A stretch of DNA of 64,000 nt from Acrocarpospora phusangensis (GCF_016862995.1 NZ_BOOA01000018.1:60371-124370), one strand, 5' to 3'; counted from the first letter of the stretch, positions 24,041 through 33,653 are shown. Notes: generated by a model from the sequence alone, not told the origin. A program made the numbers and translations.

Positions 24041-25093
24041 ATGCGAGAGCCGGGCGATTCGCCAATGGCTGTTCCCCGCGAAGACGGCGGGTGGACCGCC
24101 TCGCCGGTCGGGCTGCACCGGGTGCTGTCCCCGGCCGGCGTGCTGCCGCAGGCGGCGGAGCGGCTGGACGCCTCACCGGGACTCTGGCCGGGCGAGGTAC
24201 GCATCCGCGTCGAACGCCTCAACCTGGACGCGGCCTCCTTCCGGCAACTGTCCGAGACATACGGCGACGGCGTCCGCGCGGAGGTCCTCGCGATCATCGA
24301 GGCGCGCGGCAAGATGCACAACCCGGTCACCGGCTCCGGCGGCATGCTGGTCGGCGTCGTGGACGAGGTCACGCCGGAGTCGCCGCTCGGGCTGAAGCCG
24401 GGCGACCGGGTCGCGACGCTGGTGTCGCTGACGCTCACGCCGCTGCGGATCACCGACGGCCTCGCCCGCTGGGACGGGAGGTCCGAGCAGGTGCCCGCCG
24501 AGGGCCACGCGATCCTGTTCGCCCGCTCGATCGCCGCCGTGCTGCCCGAGGACCTGCCGATGCCGCTGGCGCTGTCGGTCATGGACGTGTGCGGCGCGCC
24601 CGCCCTCACCCGGCGGGTGGTCACCCCGGGATCGGTGGTGGCGGTGATCGGGGCGGCCGGGAAGAGCGGCTCGCTGTCGCTGGCCGCCGCCCGCCGGGCC
24701 GGAGCCGCGAAGCTCATCGGAGTCGTCCCGCACGCCCGCGAAGCCGACGCGCTCACCGCGGCGGGCCTCGCCGACGAGGTGGTCGTCGCGGACGCGCGGG
24801 ACCCGGTCGCGCTCGCGGCGGCCGTGGGCACGCCCGCGGACGTGACCGTGGTCTGCGTGGACGTGCCCGGCTGCGAGCACGGCTCCATCCTGGCCACCCG
24901 CGACGGCGGAACCGTGGTCTTCTTCTCGATGGCCACCTCGTTCAGCGCCGCCGCGCTCGGCGCGGAGGGGCTCGCCGCCGACGTCACCATGCTGGTCGGC
25001 AACGGATACGCCCCCGGCCACGCCGACCTGGCCCTGGACCTGTTCCGCGCCGAGCCCGGGGTGCGCCGGCTCTTCGAAGGGAGGCACGCGTGA
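24041..25093 (+). CDS. kdd: L-erythro-3,5-diaminohexanoate dehydrogenase
   Basis: 350 residues from ATG 24041, 9 nt after GGAGG (24027-24031); a GTG at 24035 is too close to the ribosome site. N-terminal domain GLHRVLSPAGVLPQAAERLDASP...GEVRIRVERLNLDAASFRQL, then the conserved HNPVTGSGGMLVG (~98-110), and a Rossmann domain with VVAVIGAAGKSGSLSLAAARRAGA (~202-225). This lineage-specific MDR-like family deaminates 3,5-diaminohexanoate oxidatively to 3-keto-5-aminohexanoate with NAD(P), the step before Kce. The stop overlaps the kamD GTG by 4 nt, so it is the first gene of a coupled operon. Confidence 0.9.
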   Translation: MREPGDSPMAVPREDGGWTASPVGLHRVLSPAGVLPQAAERLDASPGLWPGEVRIRVERLNLDAASFRQLSETYGDGVRAEVLAIIEARGKMHNPVTGSGGMLVGVVDEVTPESPLGLKPGDRVATLVSLTLTPLRITDGLARWDGRSEQVPAEGHAILFARSIAAVLPEDLPMPLALSVMDVCGAPALTRRVVTPGSVVAVIGAAGKSGSLSLAAARRAGAAKLIGVVPHAREADALTAAGLADEVVVADARDPVALAAAVGTPADVTVVCVDVPGCEHGSILATRDGGTVVFFSMATSFSAAALGAEGLAADVTMLVGNGYAPGHADLALDLFRAEPGVRRLFEGRHA

Positions 25094-26619
25094 GCAAGCT
25101 CGGCCTGGATCCGGCGGTCGTGGCGAAGGCCAGGCGGCTGGCGGCGCGCGCGGCCGAACCGATCATCGAGATGGCCAGGACGCACACCACCGTGTCCGTG
25201 GAGCGCGCCGTGCTCCGGCTGGCCGGGGTGACCGGCGCGGACGCGGACGGCACCCCGTGGGTGAACCGGATCGCGGACGCCGTACGGGAGCAGGTGGGGC
25301 TGGAGCACGGGGTCGCGCTGCCGGTGTTCCACGCGCTCCGGGAGCATCAGGACCCTCGGGAGCTGGTGCGCGCGCGGTTCGAGGTGCCCGAGGGGGCGCA
25401 TGCCGTACGGGCCGGGAAGAGGGCGCGGGAGGCGGTGGCGCGCGGGATCGCGCGGATCGACGCGAACCGGGCCGAGCGGGACCGGCTGCTGGGCAAGCAC
25501 GGCGATCCGGACCCGCCGTGGGTCTACCTGATCGTGGCCACCGGGGACATCCACGAGGACATCCCGCAGGCGCAGGCGGCCGCCCGGGAGGGCGCGGACG
25601 TGATCGCGGTGATCCGCTCGACCGGTCAGTCGCTGCTGGACTTCGTGCCGGAGGGCGCGACCCGGCAGGGGTACGCCGGGACGTACGCCACGCAGGAGAA
25701 CTTCCGGCTGATGCGCGCCGCGCTGGACGAGGTCTCCGGCGAACTGGGCCGGTACGTGCGCCTGACCAACTACGCCAGCGGCCTGTGCATGCCCGAGATC
25801 GCCACCCTGGCCGGTCTCGAACGCCTCGACATGATGCTCAACGACTGCATGTACGGCATCATCTTCCGCGACATCAACCCCAAGCGCACCTTCATCGACC
25901 AGCGCTTCTCCCGGCAGATCCACGCCCGCGCCGGCATCGTCATCAACACCGGCGAGGACAACTACCTGACCACGGCGGACGCCGTCGACGCCGCGCACAC
26001 TGTGATCGCCTCCCAGCTGCTCAACGAGCGCTTCGGCCACGAGGCCGGGCTCGCCGACGCCCAGCTCGGCCTCGGCCACGCTTTCGAGATAAATCCGGAT
26101 TTGCCGGACTCGTTCAGGTTGGAGCTGGCCCACGCGCAGCTGGTCAGGGAGCTGTTCCCCGACGCCCCCCTCAAGTACATGCCGCCCACCAAGCACATGA
26201 CCGGCAACATCTTCGCCGGCTACCTGCTGGACGCGTTCTTCAACCTGGCCGGGGTGCTGACCGGCCAGTCGATCATCCTGATCGGCATGATGACCGAGGG
26301 CATCCACACGCCCTGGCTCTCCGACCGCGACCTCGCCCTGGAGAACGTGCGCTACGTCCGGCGGGCCGCGGGCGCGCTCGCCGAGGACTTCCACCCCGCG
26401 CCCGGCGGCCTCATCGTCGAACGCGCCCGGCGGGTGCTCTCCGAGACCGTCGACCTGCTCGACCGTGTCGCCGACGACGGCCTGCTCAACGCCATCGCCG
26501 ACGGCGTCTTCGGGGTGACCCGCCGCCCCGCCGACCGCGGCAAGGGCCTGGACGGCGTGATCGTCCAGGCCGACGGCTACTACAACCCGGCCACCGAGAT
26601 CCTCCAGGAGCGCCCGTGA
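25090..26619 (+). CDS. kamD: Lysine 5,6-aminomutase alpha subunit
   Basis: 509 residues from GTG 25090. Large catalytic TIM-barrel subunit of the B12- and PLP-dependent D-lysine/beta-lysine 5,6-aminomutase. Family blocks include [50 protein letters not shown] (~137-186), [71 protein letters not shown] and [14 protein letters not shown]. With KamE it moves the terminal amino group of lysine or beta-lysine from C6 to C5 by a radical mechanism. Overlaps kamE by 4 nt. Confidence 0.95.
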   Translation: MSKLGLDPAVVAKARRLAARAAEPIIEMARTHTTVSVERAVLRLAGVTGADADGTPWVNRIADAVREQVGLEHGVALPVFHALREHQDPRELVRARFEVPEGAHAVRAGKRAREAVARGIARIDANRAERDRLLGKHGDPDPPWVYLIVATGDIHEDIPQAQAAAREGADVIAVIRSTGQSLLDFVPEGATRQGYAGTYATQENFRLMRAALDEVSGELGRYVRLTNYASGLCMPEIATLAGLERLDMMLNDCMYGIIFRDINPKRTFIDQRFSRQIHARAGIVINTGEDNYLTTADAVDAAHTVIASQLLNERFGHEAGLADAQLGLGHAFEINPDLPDSFRLELAHAQLVRELFPDAPLKYMPPTKHMTGNIFAGYLLDAFFNLAGVLTGQSIILIGMMTEGIHTPWLSDRDLALENVRYVRRAAGALAEDFHPAPGGLIVERARRVLSETVDLLDRVADDGLLNAIADGVFGVTRRPADRGKGLDGVIVQADGYYNPATEILQERP

Positions 26620-27398
26620 CCGTCTCCGTCGACACGATCAAGCAGATCATCCGCCCCTACGGCGACACCACCGGCGACGCCATGGTGCAGGTGTCCTTCA
26701 CCCTGCCCGTCCCGCACGGCCCCCGCGCCGAGTCGGCCGCCCTGCAACTGGCCGGCAAGATGGGCCTGGACCCGGCCACCGTCGTGCACAGCAAGCCGAT
26801 GGGCCCCGACTTCACCTTCTTCATCGTGTACGGCAAAGCCACCCACCTCATCGACTACGCCGGCATCGTGGTCCCCGAAGGCCGCGAATATCCGCTGCTC
26901 ACCCCGAAACAGGTCAACCTGGCCATCAAGAGCGTGCTCGGGCGCAAGCTCGTGGTCGTGGGGGCGTGCATCGGCACCGACGCGCACACGGTCGGCATCG
27001 ACGCCATCCTCAACGTGAAGGGCTTCGCGGGCGAGAAGGGCCTGGAGTACTACCGGGAGATCGAGGTGCACAACCTGGGGGCGCAGGTCGAGGTGGCCGA
27101 ACTCGTCGCGCGGGCCAAGGAGGCCGACGCCGACGCGGTGCTCGTGTCACAGGTGGTGACGCAGAAGAGCGCCCACATCCACAACACCAAGCAGATGGCG
27201 GCGGCGTTCGCGGACGCCTACCCCACCTCGGTGACCGGCGGGCTCGGCCGGCCGCTGCTGGTGGCCGGCGGGCCGAGGTTCGACACCGTGAGGGCCGCCG
27301 ACCTGGGCGTGGACCGCATCTTCGGAAAGGGCACCACCCCGGGCGAAGTGGCCAGCTATTTGGTGGCCGCGCTGGTCCCGTCCTGGAGCCCAGAATGA
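26616..27398 (+). CDS. kamE: Lysine 5,6-aminomutase beta subunit (cobalamin-binding)
   Basis: 260 residues from GTG 26616. The adenosylcobalamin base-off motif DAHTVG is present (His124 would be the cobalt ligand), and 11 residues later the Lys in LNVKGFAG (Lys135) matches the lysine that holds PLP in the open state of the clostridial enzyme. A Rossmann B12 domain covers about 110-250, with [27 protein letters not shown] and GGPRFDT loops. Every residue needed for activity appears intact. The stop TGA overlaps the ATG at 27395. Confidence 0.95.
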   Translation: MTVSVDTIKQIIRPYGDTTGDAMVQVSFTLPVPHGPRAESAALQLAGKMGLDPATVVHSKPMGPDFTFFIVYGKATHLIDYAGIVVPEGREYPLLTPKQVNLAIKSVLGRKLVVVGACIGTDAHTVGIDAILNVKGFAGEKGLEYYREIEVHNLGAQVEVAELVARAKEADADAVLVSQVVTQKSAHIHNTKQMAAAFADAYPTSVTGGLGRPLLVAGGPRFDTVRAADLGVDRIFGKGTTPGEVASYLVAALVPSWSPE

Positions 27399-27409
27399 AG
27401 GAGCCCGGA

Positions 27410-27784
27410 ATGAGGGTGACCCATCGGCGGTACGTGCCGTACTCGCACGCGCACTACGGCGGGGCGCTGGTGGACGGCGCGTACGTGCTCGGGCTGTTCG
27501 GGGACGTGGCCACCGAGGTGTGCATCCGGATGGACGGGGACGAAGGGCTGTTCGCGTCCTACTCGGACGTGCGGTTCCTCGCGCCCGTACGGGCCGGGGA
27601 CGTGATCGAGGTGAGCGCCGAGGTGACCAGGGTCGGCAACCGGAGCAGGACGCTGGCGTTCGAGGCGCGGGTGGTCTGCCGGGCCAGGCCGGACCTGTCG
27701 GAGTCGGCGGCGGAGGCCCTGGACACCCCGATCGTGGCGACGACCGCGACCGGGGTGGTGGTCGTGCCGGTCAGCCCTGGTTGA
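27410..27784 (+). CDS. kal: 3-aminobutyryl-CoA ammonia-lyase
   Basis: 124-residue hotdog-fold protein. Two ATGs compete: 27395, overlapping the kamE stop, and 27410, which lies 6 nt after AAGGAG (27398-27403). The ribosome site decides for 27410. The sequence ([65 protein letters not shown]...) fits Kal, which removes ammonia from L-3-aminobutyryl-CoA to give crotonyl-CoA, the last lysine-specific step. Family size is usual. Its 3' end overlaps the convergent gene by 14 bp. Confidence 0.85.
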   Translation: MRVTHRRYVPYSHAHYGGALVDGAYVLGLFGDVATEVCIRMDGDEGLFASYSDVRFLAPVRAGDVIEVSAEVTRVGNRSRTLAFEARVVCRARPDLSESAAEALDTPIVATTATGVVVVPVSPG

Positions 27785-28424
27785 GCGCCTCGTCCTTGAG
27801 CCGGTCGAACTCCTCCTCGGTCAGCGCCCCGGAGGCGCGCAGCGCGTCGAGCTGGGTGAGCCGCTGGATCCGGGCGTCCACCTCGGTGCGCGGGTGGCGC
27901 AGGCTCGCCGACAGGGCGCGCAGGTCGTCGAGGATGACCGGGTCGTCGGGCTTGTCCGGGTCGTACGCGACGGTCAGCGCGGTGCCCTGGGGGAGCGGGG
28001 TCAGGGTGCGGTAGCGGAACTCCAGGCCGGGCACGTCCGGCACCTGGACGGTCAGCCGGTAGACCTGGTTCCCGTTGACGCGCGAGGCCGTCGGCCGCGC
28101 GTGCGCGACGACCGCCCGCGCGGGCACGCCGTGCTCGCGCAGGTAGTCCTCCCGCCTGCCGCGCCTGATCCAGCGCACCGCCAGGTACGCGGCGACGCCC
28201 AGCATGATCGAGCCGACCGACGAGAAGACGAGCGCCAGGACCATGTTGGCGGTCTCGCCCTCCAGGCAGGTGGTGTACCTACCGGTCAGGTCCCGGCAGG
28301 TGAAGCCCGCGTCGGCGTTGTCGAGGACCAGCCAGCGGTAGGCGAAGAAGGCGCCCAGCGGCAGGCTCCACAGGGCCTGGACGAGGACGGCCACGACGAT
28401 CCAGAAACGCGCTCTCTTGGGCAT
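27771..28424 (-). CDS. Two-helix membrane protein with DUF3592-like and SHOCT domains
   Basis: 217 residues. Transmembrane helices at about 7-29 ([24 protein letters not shown]) and 61-84 ([23 protein letters not shown]); two Cys lie in the outer loop ([16 protein letters not shown]). The inner domain (~90-175) is a DUF3592-like beta fold ([31 protein letters not shown]). The last ~30 residues ([32 protein letters not shown]) are a SHOCT oligomerisation helix pair. Function unknown; convergent with kal. Confidence 0.85.
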   Translation of the reverse strand: MPKRARFWIVVAVLVQALWSLPLGAFFAYRWLVLDNADAGFTCRDLTGRYTTCLEGETANMVLALVFSSVGSIMLGVAAYLAVRWIRRGRREDYLREHGVPARAVVAHARPTASRVNGNQVYRLTVQVPDVPGLEFRYRTLTPLPQGTALTVAYDPDKPDDPVILDDLRALSASLRHPRTEVDARIQRLTQLDALRASGALTEEEFDRLKDEALNQG

Positions 28425-28560
28425 GCGCGCAGACTAGTTCGCTCGAATATCACGAAGGTAGGCCCAGCCACCCTAATCGTGCGAAAGGGTGAATGCCGTA
28501 GTCGAGGTCCCACAAGAACCGCGGTGGAACTCTGTGATTTCGCTCCCGGTGTGGCGCACG

Positions 28561-28580
28561 AACTTACGGTACCGTAGGTT
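28561..28580. promoter_or_regulatory. Near-perfect 20-bp palindromic operator before the acyl-ACP desaturase
   Basis: AACTTACGGT (28561-28570) and ACCGTAGGTT (28571-28580) are inverted copies with one mismatched pair; the central 12 bp TACGGTACCGTA are perfect. It ends 25 bp before the desaturase ATG, overlapping the expected core promoter. TetR-family repressors of fatty-acid genes bind palindromes of this kind, so I infer lipid-responsive repression. The regulator is not in the window, unless the TetR gene at 43307 acts at a distance. Confidence 0.6.
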
Positions 28581-28605
28581 AAGAAATCGCAGGTTAGGGG
28601 TGGAA

Positions 28606-29541
28606 ATGTCGCGTGCACTGACCCAGACCGAGCTCCTCGTCGAGCTGGAGCCCGTGGTCGAGGAGAACCTGAACCGGCACCTCGGCGTGGCCAAGGAGTG
28701 GTTCCCGCACGAGTACATCCCCTACGACGAGGCCCGCACCTACGACGGCGTCCTTGGCGGCGAGGCGTGGAGCCCGGAGCATTCCGCCATCCCCGAGGCC
28801 GCCCGCGTCTCGCTCGTGGTGAACCTGCTGACCGAGGACAACCTGCCCAGCTACCACCACGAGATCGCCACCACGTTCGGCCGGGACGGCGCGTGGGGCA
28901 CCTGGGTGCACCGGTGGACCGCCGAGGAGGGCCGGCACGCCGTCGTCATCCGCGACTACCTGATGGCCAGCCGCGCCGTGGACCCGATCGCGCTGGAGCG
29001 CGCCCGGATGGCCCACATGGAGAACGGCTTCGCCACCGAGTACGGCACGATGCTCCAGCAGCTCGCGTACGTCTCCTTCCAGGAGCTGGCCACCCGGATC
29101 GCGCACCGCAACACCGGCCGCGTCTCCGGCGACCCCGATTGCGAGCGCATCCTGGCCCGCGTCGCCGCCGACGAGAACCTGCACATGCTCTTCTACCGCA
29201 ACCTGCTGGGCGCGGCCTTCGAGCTGTCGCCGTCCCAGACCATGCGGGCGGTCACCGACGTGGTCACGTCCTTCCAGATGCCGGGCGCGGGCATGCAGGG
29301 CTTCGCCCGCAAGTCGATGGCCATCGCGCACGCCGGCATCTACGACCTGCGCCTGCACTGCGACGAGGTGCTCGCGCCGGTGCTGCGCCAGTGGAAGGTC
29401 AACGAGATCCAGGGCCTGGACGCCGAGGGCGAGAAGGCCCGCGAGGAGCTCGACACCTTCATGACCCAGCTGGACCTCACCGCGACCAGGTTCGAGGAGC
29501 GCCGCGAGGCGCGCCGGGCCCGCGAGGCCGCCGGCGCCTGA
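28606..29541 (+). CDS. Acyl-ACP (stearoyl-ACP type) desaturase
   Basis: 311-residue soluble diiron enzyme of the ferritin-like fold (FA_desaturase_2). Iron-binding residues are in LLTEDNLPSYHHEI, WTAEEGRHAVVIRDYL (first ExxH) and ADENLHMLFYRNL (second ExxH). It introduces a double bond into an ACP- or CoA-bound acyl chain, using ferredoxin or another reductase not encoded nearby. ATG 28606 follows AGGGG. Palindromic operator just upstream. It ends 10 bp before the convergent GroES-like gene. Confidence 0.9.
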   Translation: MSRALTQTELLVELEPVVEENLNRHLGVAKEWFPHEYIPYDEARTYDGVLGGEAWSPEHSAIPEAARVSLVVNLLTEDNLPSYHHEIATTFGRDGAWGTWVHRWTAEEGRHAVVIRDYLMASRAVDPIALERARMAHMENGFATEYGTMLQQLAYVSFQELATRIAHRNTGRVSGDPDCERILARVAADENLHMLFYRNLLGAAFELSPSQTMRAVTDVVTSFQMPGAGMQGFARKSMAIAHAGIYDLRLHCDEVLAPVLRQWKVNEIQGLDAEGEKAREELDTFMTQLDLTATRFEERREARRAREAAGA

Positions 29542-29551
29542 GCGCCCGCGC

Positions 29552-29872
29552 TCAGAGGTAGAGACCGGTGCCGTGGTCGGTCTGCGGGGTGGCCACGGCA
29601 TGCAGGTCGCGTTCCCGCATGACCAGGTAGGTCTGGCCCTGCACCTCGACCTCGGGCTGCTCGTCCGGGCTGAAGAGGACCTTGTCGCCGACCTTGACGG
29701 TGCGGACGTTGGCGCCGACCCCGGTGACCTCGCCCCAGACGAGGCGGTTGGGCGTCTTGACGGTGGCCGGGATGACGATGCCCGCCGTGCTGCGTCGTTC
29801 CTCGTTGTCCTGCTCGACCTTGATCATGACTCGGTCGTGCAGCATCTGGATCTCGAACTTCGGGTCGCCCAC
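29552..29872 (-). CDS. GroES-like co-chaperone (stand-alone)
   Basis: 106 residues with the GroES beta-barrel pattern: LHDRVMIKVEQDNEERRSTAGIVIPATVKTPNRLVWGEVTGVGANVRTVKVGDKVLFSPDEQPEVEVQGQTYLVMRERDLHAVA. It lacks the canonical GroES N-terminus (IKPLEDRI) and its mobile loop is unusual (NEERRSTAGIVIP). No groEL lies alongside. Such orphan GroES-like genes occur next to the main groESL in actinobacteria and may serve a special client. The first gene of a divergent pair with the exopolysaccharide operon. Confidence 0.85.
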   Translation of the reverse strand: MGDPKFEIQMLHDRVMIKVEQDNEERRSTAGIVIPATVKTPNRLVWGEVTGVGANVRTVKVGDKVLFSPDEQPEVEVQGQTYLVMRERDLHAVATPQTDHGTGLYL

Positions 29873-30255
29873 ATTCCGCAGTTTACTGGCGATCCGACGA
29901 GCAGTAGCCGCTCATCGCAAGCCCCTTAAACCCGGACAGGCTCCCGCGATGTGGCCGTTCCTGGCCCCCCGCGCCCCCGCCCATATATCCGGATTTTTCG
30001 CGTTGAAATGATTTAAGGCGCACGCCTTCTGGGGTCCCAGCGTAAATCGCAGGGATATGCCCACAATGCCGAATTCGATGGAACGTCCTGACTTTTTGTC
30101 ATGACGTCAACGGCTGTGGAATTTCCTGAGACTCCCCGTCAATCGCGAATTCGCCGCTATAACTATGCCTTGCGATCTCACCAGATAGCCATTTCGCGCC
30201 TTCATTAGGAAAAGGCAGCAAATATGGCACATGTCTGAATCCCCTGATAGGAGGC
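29873..30255. promoter_or_regulatory. Divergent intergenic region driving the GroES-like gene and the exopolysaccharide operon
   Basis: 383 bp, clearly richer in A and T than the flanking genes, with no coding signal. It includes TGACGTCA at 30102-30109, a GATTTAAGG stretch around 30010 and an AGGAGG ribosome site at 30249-30254. I found no clear -35/-10 pair and nothing matching a c-di-GMP or c-di-AMP riboswitch. Given its size it should hold the promoter and operator of the seven-gene operon that starts at 30256. Confidence 0.5.
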
Positions 30256-32265
30256 ATGGTGGCGTTCGTCCGCAGACTCGGTCCGACCGTCCTCGGTCTG
30301 ACCTCGGTCTTCGTCCTGATCCCCGGCACCGCGGCGCACGCCGTGGAACCAATGATCAATATGAGGATCCTGCTCGTGTCCGACGGCACTCCGTCCACCG
30401 AGGCGATCGCGCACGCGATGGACTCCGAAGGCGTGCCGTACCAGAAAGTGGATCTCACCAGTCCGGGAAGGCCGGTCATCACCGCCGGATTCCTCGCGGA
30501 CACGGTCGGGCCGGCCGAGCGGGCGAAGTTCCAGGGGGTGATCCTGCCGAACGCCAATCCTTTCGCCGATCAGGCGGAAATGACGGCCCTGGTGAACTTC
30601 GAGAAGAAATTCGGCATCCGCCAGCTCAGCGCGTACGTGTACGCGAGCCCGGAAGTCGGCCTGAATTACCCCGAATACTACGGGCCGCTGGACGGGATGA
30701 CCGCGAGCGTCGTGCCCGGGGGGCCGTTCCCGTACCTGACGGGGCAGGTGCCGTTCGAGGACGAGTCACCCGTCGTGGGGGAGAGCTACGGCTACCTGGG
30801 CACGCCGCTGCCGGACGACCTGGCCGCGGGGCGCAGCTTCCAGCCGCTGATCACCATGCCGGTGCCGAACAGCGCCACCCAGGGCGTGGTGGCCGGCGTT
30901 CACACGCACGACGGCCGGAGCGAGATGGTCGTCACCGCCGCGTTCAACCAGCACCAGAAGCAGTTCCAGATGATCTCGCACGGCGTCCTCAGCTGGCTCA
31001 CCAAGGGCGTGCACTTCGGCTACGACCGCAACTACTTCGCCGTGCACGTGGACGACGTGCTCGGCGACGACACCAAGTGGGACCCGGTACGCAACTGCAC
31101 GCCGACCAGCGACTGCCCGCCCGACGTGCCGGAGACCGGCATCCGGATGACGCCCGCGGACGTGACCGCCGCCGTGCAGTGGCAGAACGCCAACGGCCTC
31201 ACCATGGACTTCTACTACAACGGCGGCGGCAGCGTGCTCCACGCGGCCGAGCACGGCGGCTCCGACCCGCTGCTGACCAGCCTGAAGGCCAACAAGGCGC
31301 AGTTCCGCTGGGCCAACCACACCTACACCCACCCGTTCCTCGGCTGCGCGCAGGACTTCTCGGTCATCCCGTGGCGCTGCGCCACCAACCCGCAGGGCCA
31401 GATCGTCTGGGCCTCGCGGGCCACCATCGAGGACGAGATCAACCGCAACAAGCAGTTCGCCAACCAGCACGGCCTGGCCGACGACACCACCGAACTGGTC
31501 ACCGGCGAGCACTCCGGCCTGTTCCTGCAGCCCCGCCAGCCGGTCGACAACCCGAACCTGGCGCCGGCGCTGAACAGCACCGGGGTGAAGTGGATCGGCA
31601 GCGACGCCTCCCGCGACCCGGTGCAGCGCCCGGTCGGCGGCGCGCTCACCGTGCCGCGCTACCCGATGAACGTCTTCTACAACGTGGCCACCGCCGCCGA
31701 CGAGGTGGACGAGTACAACTGGATCTACAACAGCCGCGCCGACGGCGGATCCGGCATCTGCGAGGACAACCCGGCCACCACCACCTGCATCCCGCCGCTG
31801 GACCCGGCCACCGGCTGGAGCCAGTACATCGTGCCCATCGAGGTCCGCAACGCGCTGCGGCACGTGCTCGGCGGCCTGCCCTGGCCGCACTACGCGCACC
31901 AGTCCAACCTGACCGGCGACCGCCTGCTCCTCACCGTCCTGGGCGAGCTCCTCACCCAGTACCGCAGCCTGTACGCCGCCAACGCCCCGATCGTGAACCT
32001 GCGCACCTCGGCCATCGGCGCCGAGATCAAGCGCACGCAGACCTGGAAGCAGAACATGAACCAGGTCAGCGGCTACATCCAGAACGGCGTCGTCTACGTG
32101 GACGCCCCCGACAACCTGGACGTCCCGCTGACCGCCCCCGCCGGCACCCGGATCCCCAACCTGCTCAACCTGGGCAGCAGCCCGTTCGGCTCCGCGTACG
32201 CGGGCGAGCTGTCGGCCTACCAGCGCAACGCGCTGCTCCAGCCGATCAAGCTGCTGCTGCCGTAA
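30256..32265 (+). CDS. Secreted polysaccharide deacetylase of the CE18/Agd3 type
   Basis: 669 residues with a signal peptide (MVAFVRRLGPTVLGLTSVFVLIPGTAAHAV). An N-terminal alpha-beta domain (about 35-250) precedes a deacetylase domain carrying AVHVDDVLGDDTKW (Asp266-Asp267) and NHTYTHPFLGC (His355 and His359), the metal-binding Asp and HxxxH pattern of NodB-like esterases. The order (large N-terminal domain, deacetylase, C-terminal beta region) matches fungal Agd3, which removes acetyl groups from galactosaminogalactan outside the cell. AGGAGG lies only one base before ATG 30256; the GTG at 30259 gives a more usual 4-nt gap and may be the true start. It is the first gene of the operon and the only one predicted to be secreted. 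Confidence 0.8.
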   Translation: MVAFVRRLGPTVLGLTSVFVLIPGTAAHAVEPMINMRILLVSDGTPSTEAIAHAMDSEGVPYQKVDLTSPGRPVITAGFLADTVGPAERAKFQGVILPNANPFADQAEMTALVNFEKKFGIRQLSAYVYASPEVGLNYPEYYGPLDGMTASVVPGGPFPYLTGQVPFEDESPVVGESYGYLGTPLPDDLAAGRSFQPLITMPVPNSATQGVVAGVHTHDGRSEMVVTAAFNQHQKQFQMISHGVLSWLTKGVHFGYDRNYFAVHVDDVLGDDTKWDPVRNCTPTSDCPPDVPETGIRMTPADVTAAVQWQNANGLTMDFYYNGGGSVLHAAEHGGSDPLLTSLKANKAQFRWANHTYTHPFLGCAQDFSVIPWRCATNPQGQIVWASRATIEDEINRNKQFANQHGLADDTTELVTGEHSGLFLQPRQPVDNPNLAPALNSTGVKWIGSDASRDPVQRPVGGALTVPRYPMNVFYNVATAADEVDEYNWIYNSRADGGSGICEDNPATTTCIPPLDPATGWSQYIVPIEVRNALRHVLGGLPWPHYAHQSNLTGDRLLLTVLGELLTQYRSLYAANAPIVNLRTSAIGAEIKRTQTWKQNMNQVSGYIQNGVVYVDAPDNLDVPLTAPAGTRIPNLLNLGSSPFGSAYAGELSAYQRNALLQPIKLLLP

Positions 32266-32270
32266 CACCC

Positions 32271-33653
32271 ATGCGCATCGCGATGGTCACCGAGGGGACC
32301 TACCCCCACCACCACGGCGGCGTCAGCGTCTGGTGCGACCAGCTGGTGCGCGGCATGCCCGAGTACCGCTTCGACCTGCACGCCATCACCGGCACCGGGC
32401 GGGAGAGCCTCGCCTGGGACCTGCCGGGCAACGCCACCGTCACGCCCATCCCGCTGTGGGGCACGCCCCCGGGGCGCCCGCCCCGGGGCCGGGCCAGAAG
32501 ACGCTTCGAGGAGCTGTTCCGCGAGATGCTCGACCTGATGCTCGACCCCTGGCAGGGGTCCGCGGCCCGCTTCGGCGCGGTGCTGCGCGAGCTGCAGCGG
32601 CTCGGCGTCCCGCTCTGCGGCGACACCTCGGTCCGCTGCGTGCTGGACGTCTGGGAGGCGCGGCGGGCCGAGTTCGAGAGCATCGGGGTGACGCCGACCG
32701 TGCACGACGCGGTCACGGCGGTGGATCTGATCGAGCATTCGCTGCGGCCGCTGCTGCGCCCGGCCCCCGGCGCGGACGTCACGCACGTCGTGGCCAACGG
32801 GCTGGCCGTGCTGCCCGCGTTCGCGGCGAAGTGGACGGAGGGCACGCCGTTCGTCCTCACCGAGCACGGCGTGTACCTGCGGGAGCGGTATCTGGGCTTC
32901 CGGAACTCGCCGTACCGGTGGCCGGTGAAGGCGCTGCTGCTGAGCTTCCTGCGGCTGCTGTGCGCGGCGGCGTACCTGGAGGCGAGCCTGATCACGCCGG
33001 GCAACAAGTACAACATCCGGTGGGAGGTGCGCTGCGGGGCCGACCCGGCCCGGCTGCGCACGGTCTACAACGGCGTGGACCCCGGCCAGTTCGAGCCGGC
33101 CGGGTCCGAGCCGGAGGTGCCCACGCTGAGCTGGGCCGGCCGGATCGACCCGATCAAGGACCTGGAGACCCTGATCCAGGCGTTCGGGCTGGTGCACGCG
33201 GAGCTGCCGGAGGCGCGGCTGCGGGTGTTCGGCGGCACCCCGGCCGGGCGGGAGGGGTACCTGGCCGGCTGCAAGGAGCTGGCGGGGGACCTGCCGGTCG
33301 CGTTCGAGGGACGGGTGGACAACATCCGGGACGCGTACACGGCGGGGCACGTCGTGGTGCTGTCGAGCATCTCGGAGGGCTTCCCGTACACGCTGATCGA
33401 GGCCATGGCGACCGGCAGGGCCACCGTCTCCACCGACGTGGGCGGGGTGCGCGAGGCGGTCGCGGGGACCGGGCTGGTGGTGCCGCCGCGCGATCCGCGG
33501 GCCATGGCCGAGGCCTGCCTGACCCTGCTCGGCGACGAGGGTCTGCGCACCCGGATGGGCGCGCAGGCCCGGGAGCGCGCGCTCGGGCTCTTCACCGTGG
33601 ACCGGGCCGTGGACAGCTTCCGCACGCTCTACCCGCGGCTGGTGGCGGCGTGA
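32271..33653 (+). CDS. pelF: PelF-like GT4 glycosyltransferase
   Basis: 460 residues, five bases after the deacetylase gene. The N-terminus has the DUF3492 signature of PelF (RIAMVTEGTYPHHHGGVSVWCDQLVRGMPEYRFDLHAITG), including a PelF-type long insert, then TPFVLTEHGVYLRERYL, and the GT4 donor domain with LSWAGRIDPIKDLETLIQAF (~288-307), LRVFGG, and SISEGFPYTLIEAMATGRATVSTDVGGVREAV (~370-402, catalytic E-x7-E). PelF is the cytosolic polymerase of the GalNAc/GlcNAc polymer Pel and uses UDP-sugars. Gene symbol by homology only. Overlaps the next start by 4 nt. Confidence 0.9.
   Translation: MRIAMVTEGTYPHHHGGVSVWCDQLVRGMPEYRFDLHAITGTGRESLAWDLPGNATVTPIPLWGTPPGRPPRGRARRRFEELFREMLDLMLDPWQGSAARFGAVLRELQRLGVPLCGDTSVRCVLDVWEARRAEFESIGVTPTVHDAVTAVDLIEHSLRPLLRPAPGADVTHVVANGLAVLPAFAAKWTEGTPFVLTEHGVYLRERYLGFRNSPYRWPVKALLLSFLRLLCAAAYLEASLITPGNKYNIRWEVRCGADPARLRTVYNGVDPGQFEPAGSEPEVPTLSWAGRIDPIKDLETLIQAFGLVHAELPEARLRVFGGTPAGREGYLAGCKELAGDLPVAFEGRVDNIRDAYTAGHVVVLSSISEGFPYTLIEAMATGRATVSTDVGGVREAVAGTGLVVPPRDPRAMAEACLTLLGDEGLRTRMGAQARERALGLFTVDRAVDSFRTLYPRLVAA

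Noticed and set aside
29873..30255. c-di-GMP or c-di-AMP riboswitch in front of the exopolysaccharide operon
   Set aside because: Sought because Pel synthesis is c-di-GMP-controlled, but the conserved core sequences of GEMM or ydaO motifs are not visible by eye. A covariance-model search would settle it.
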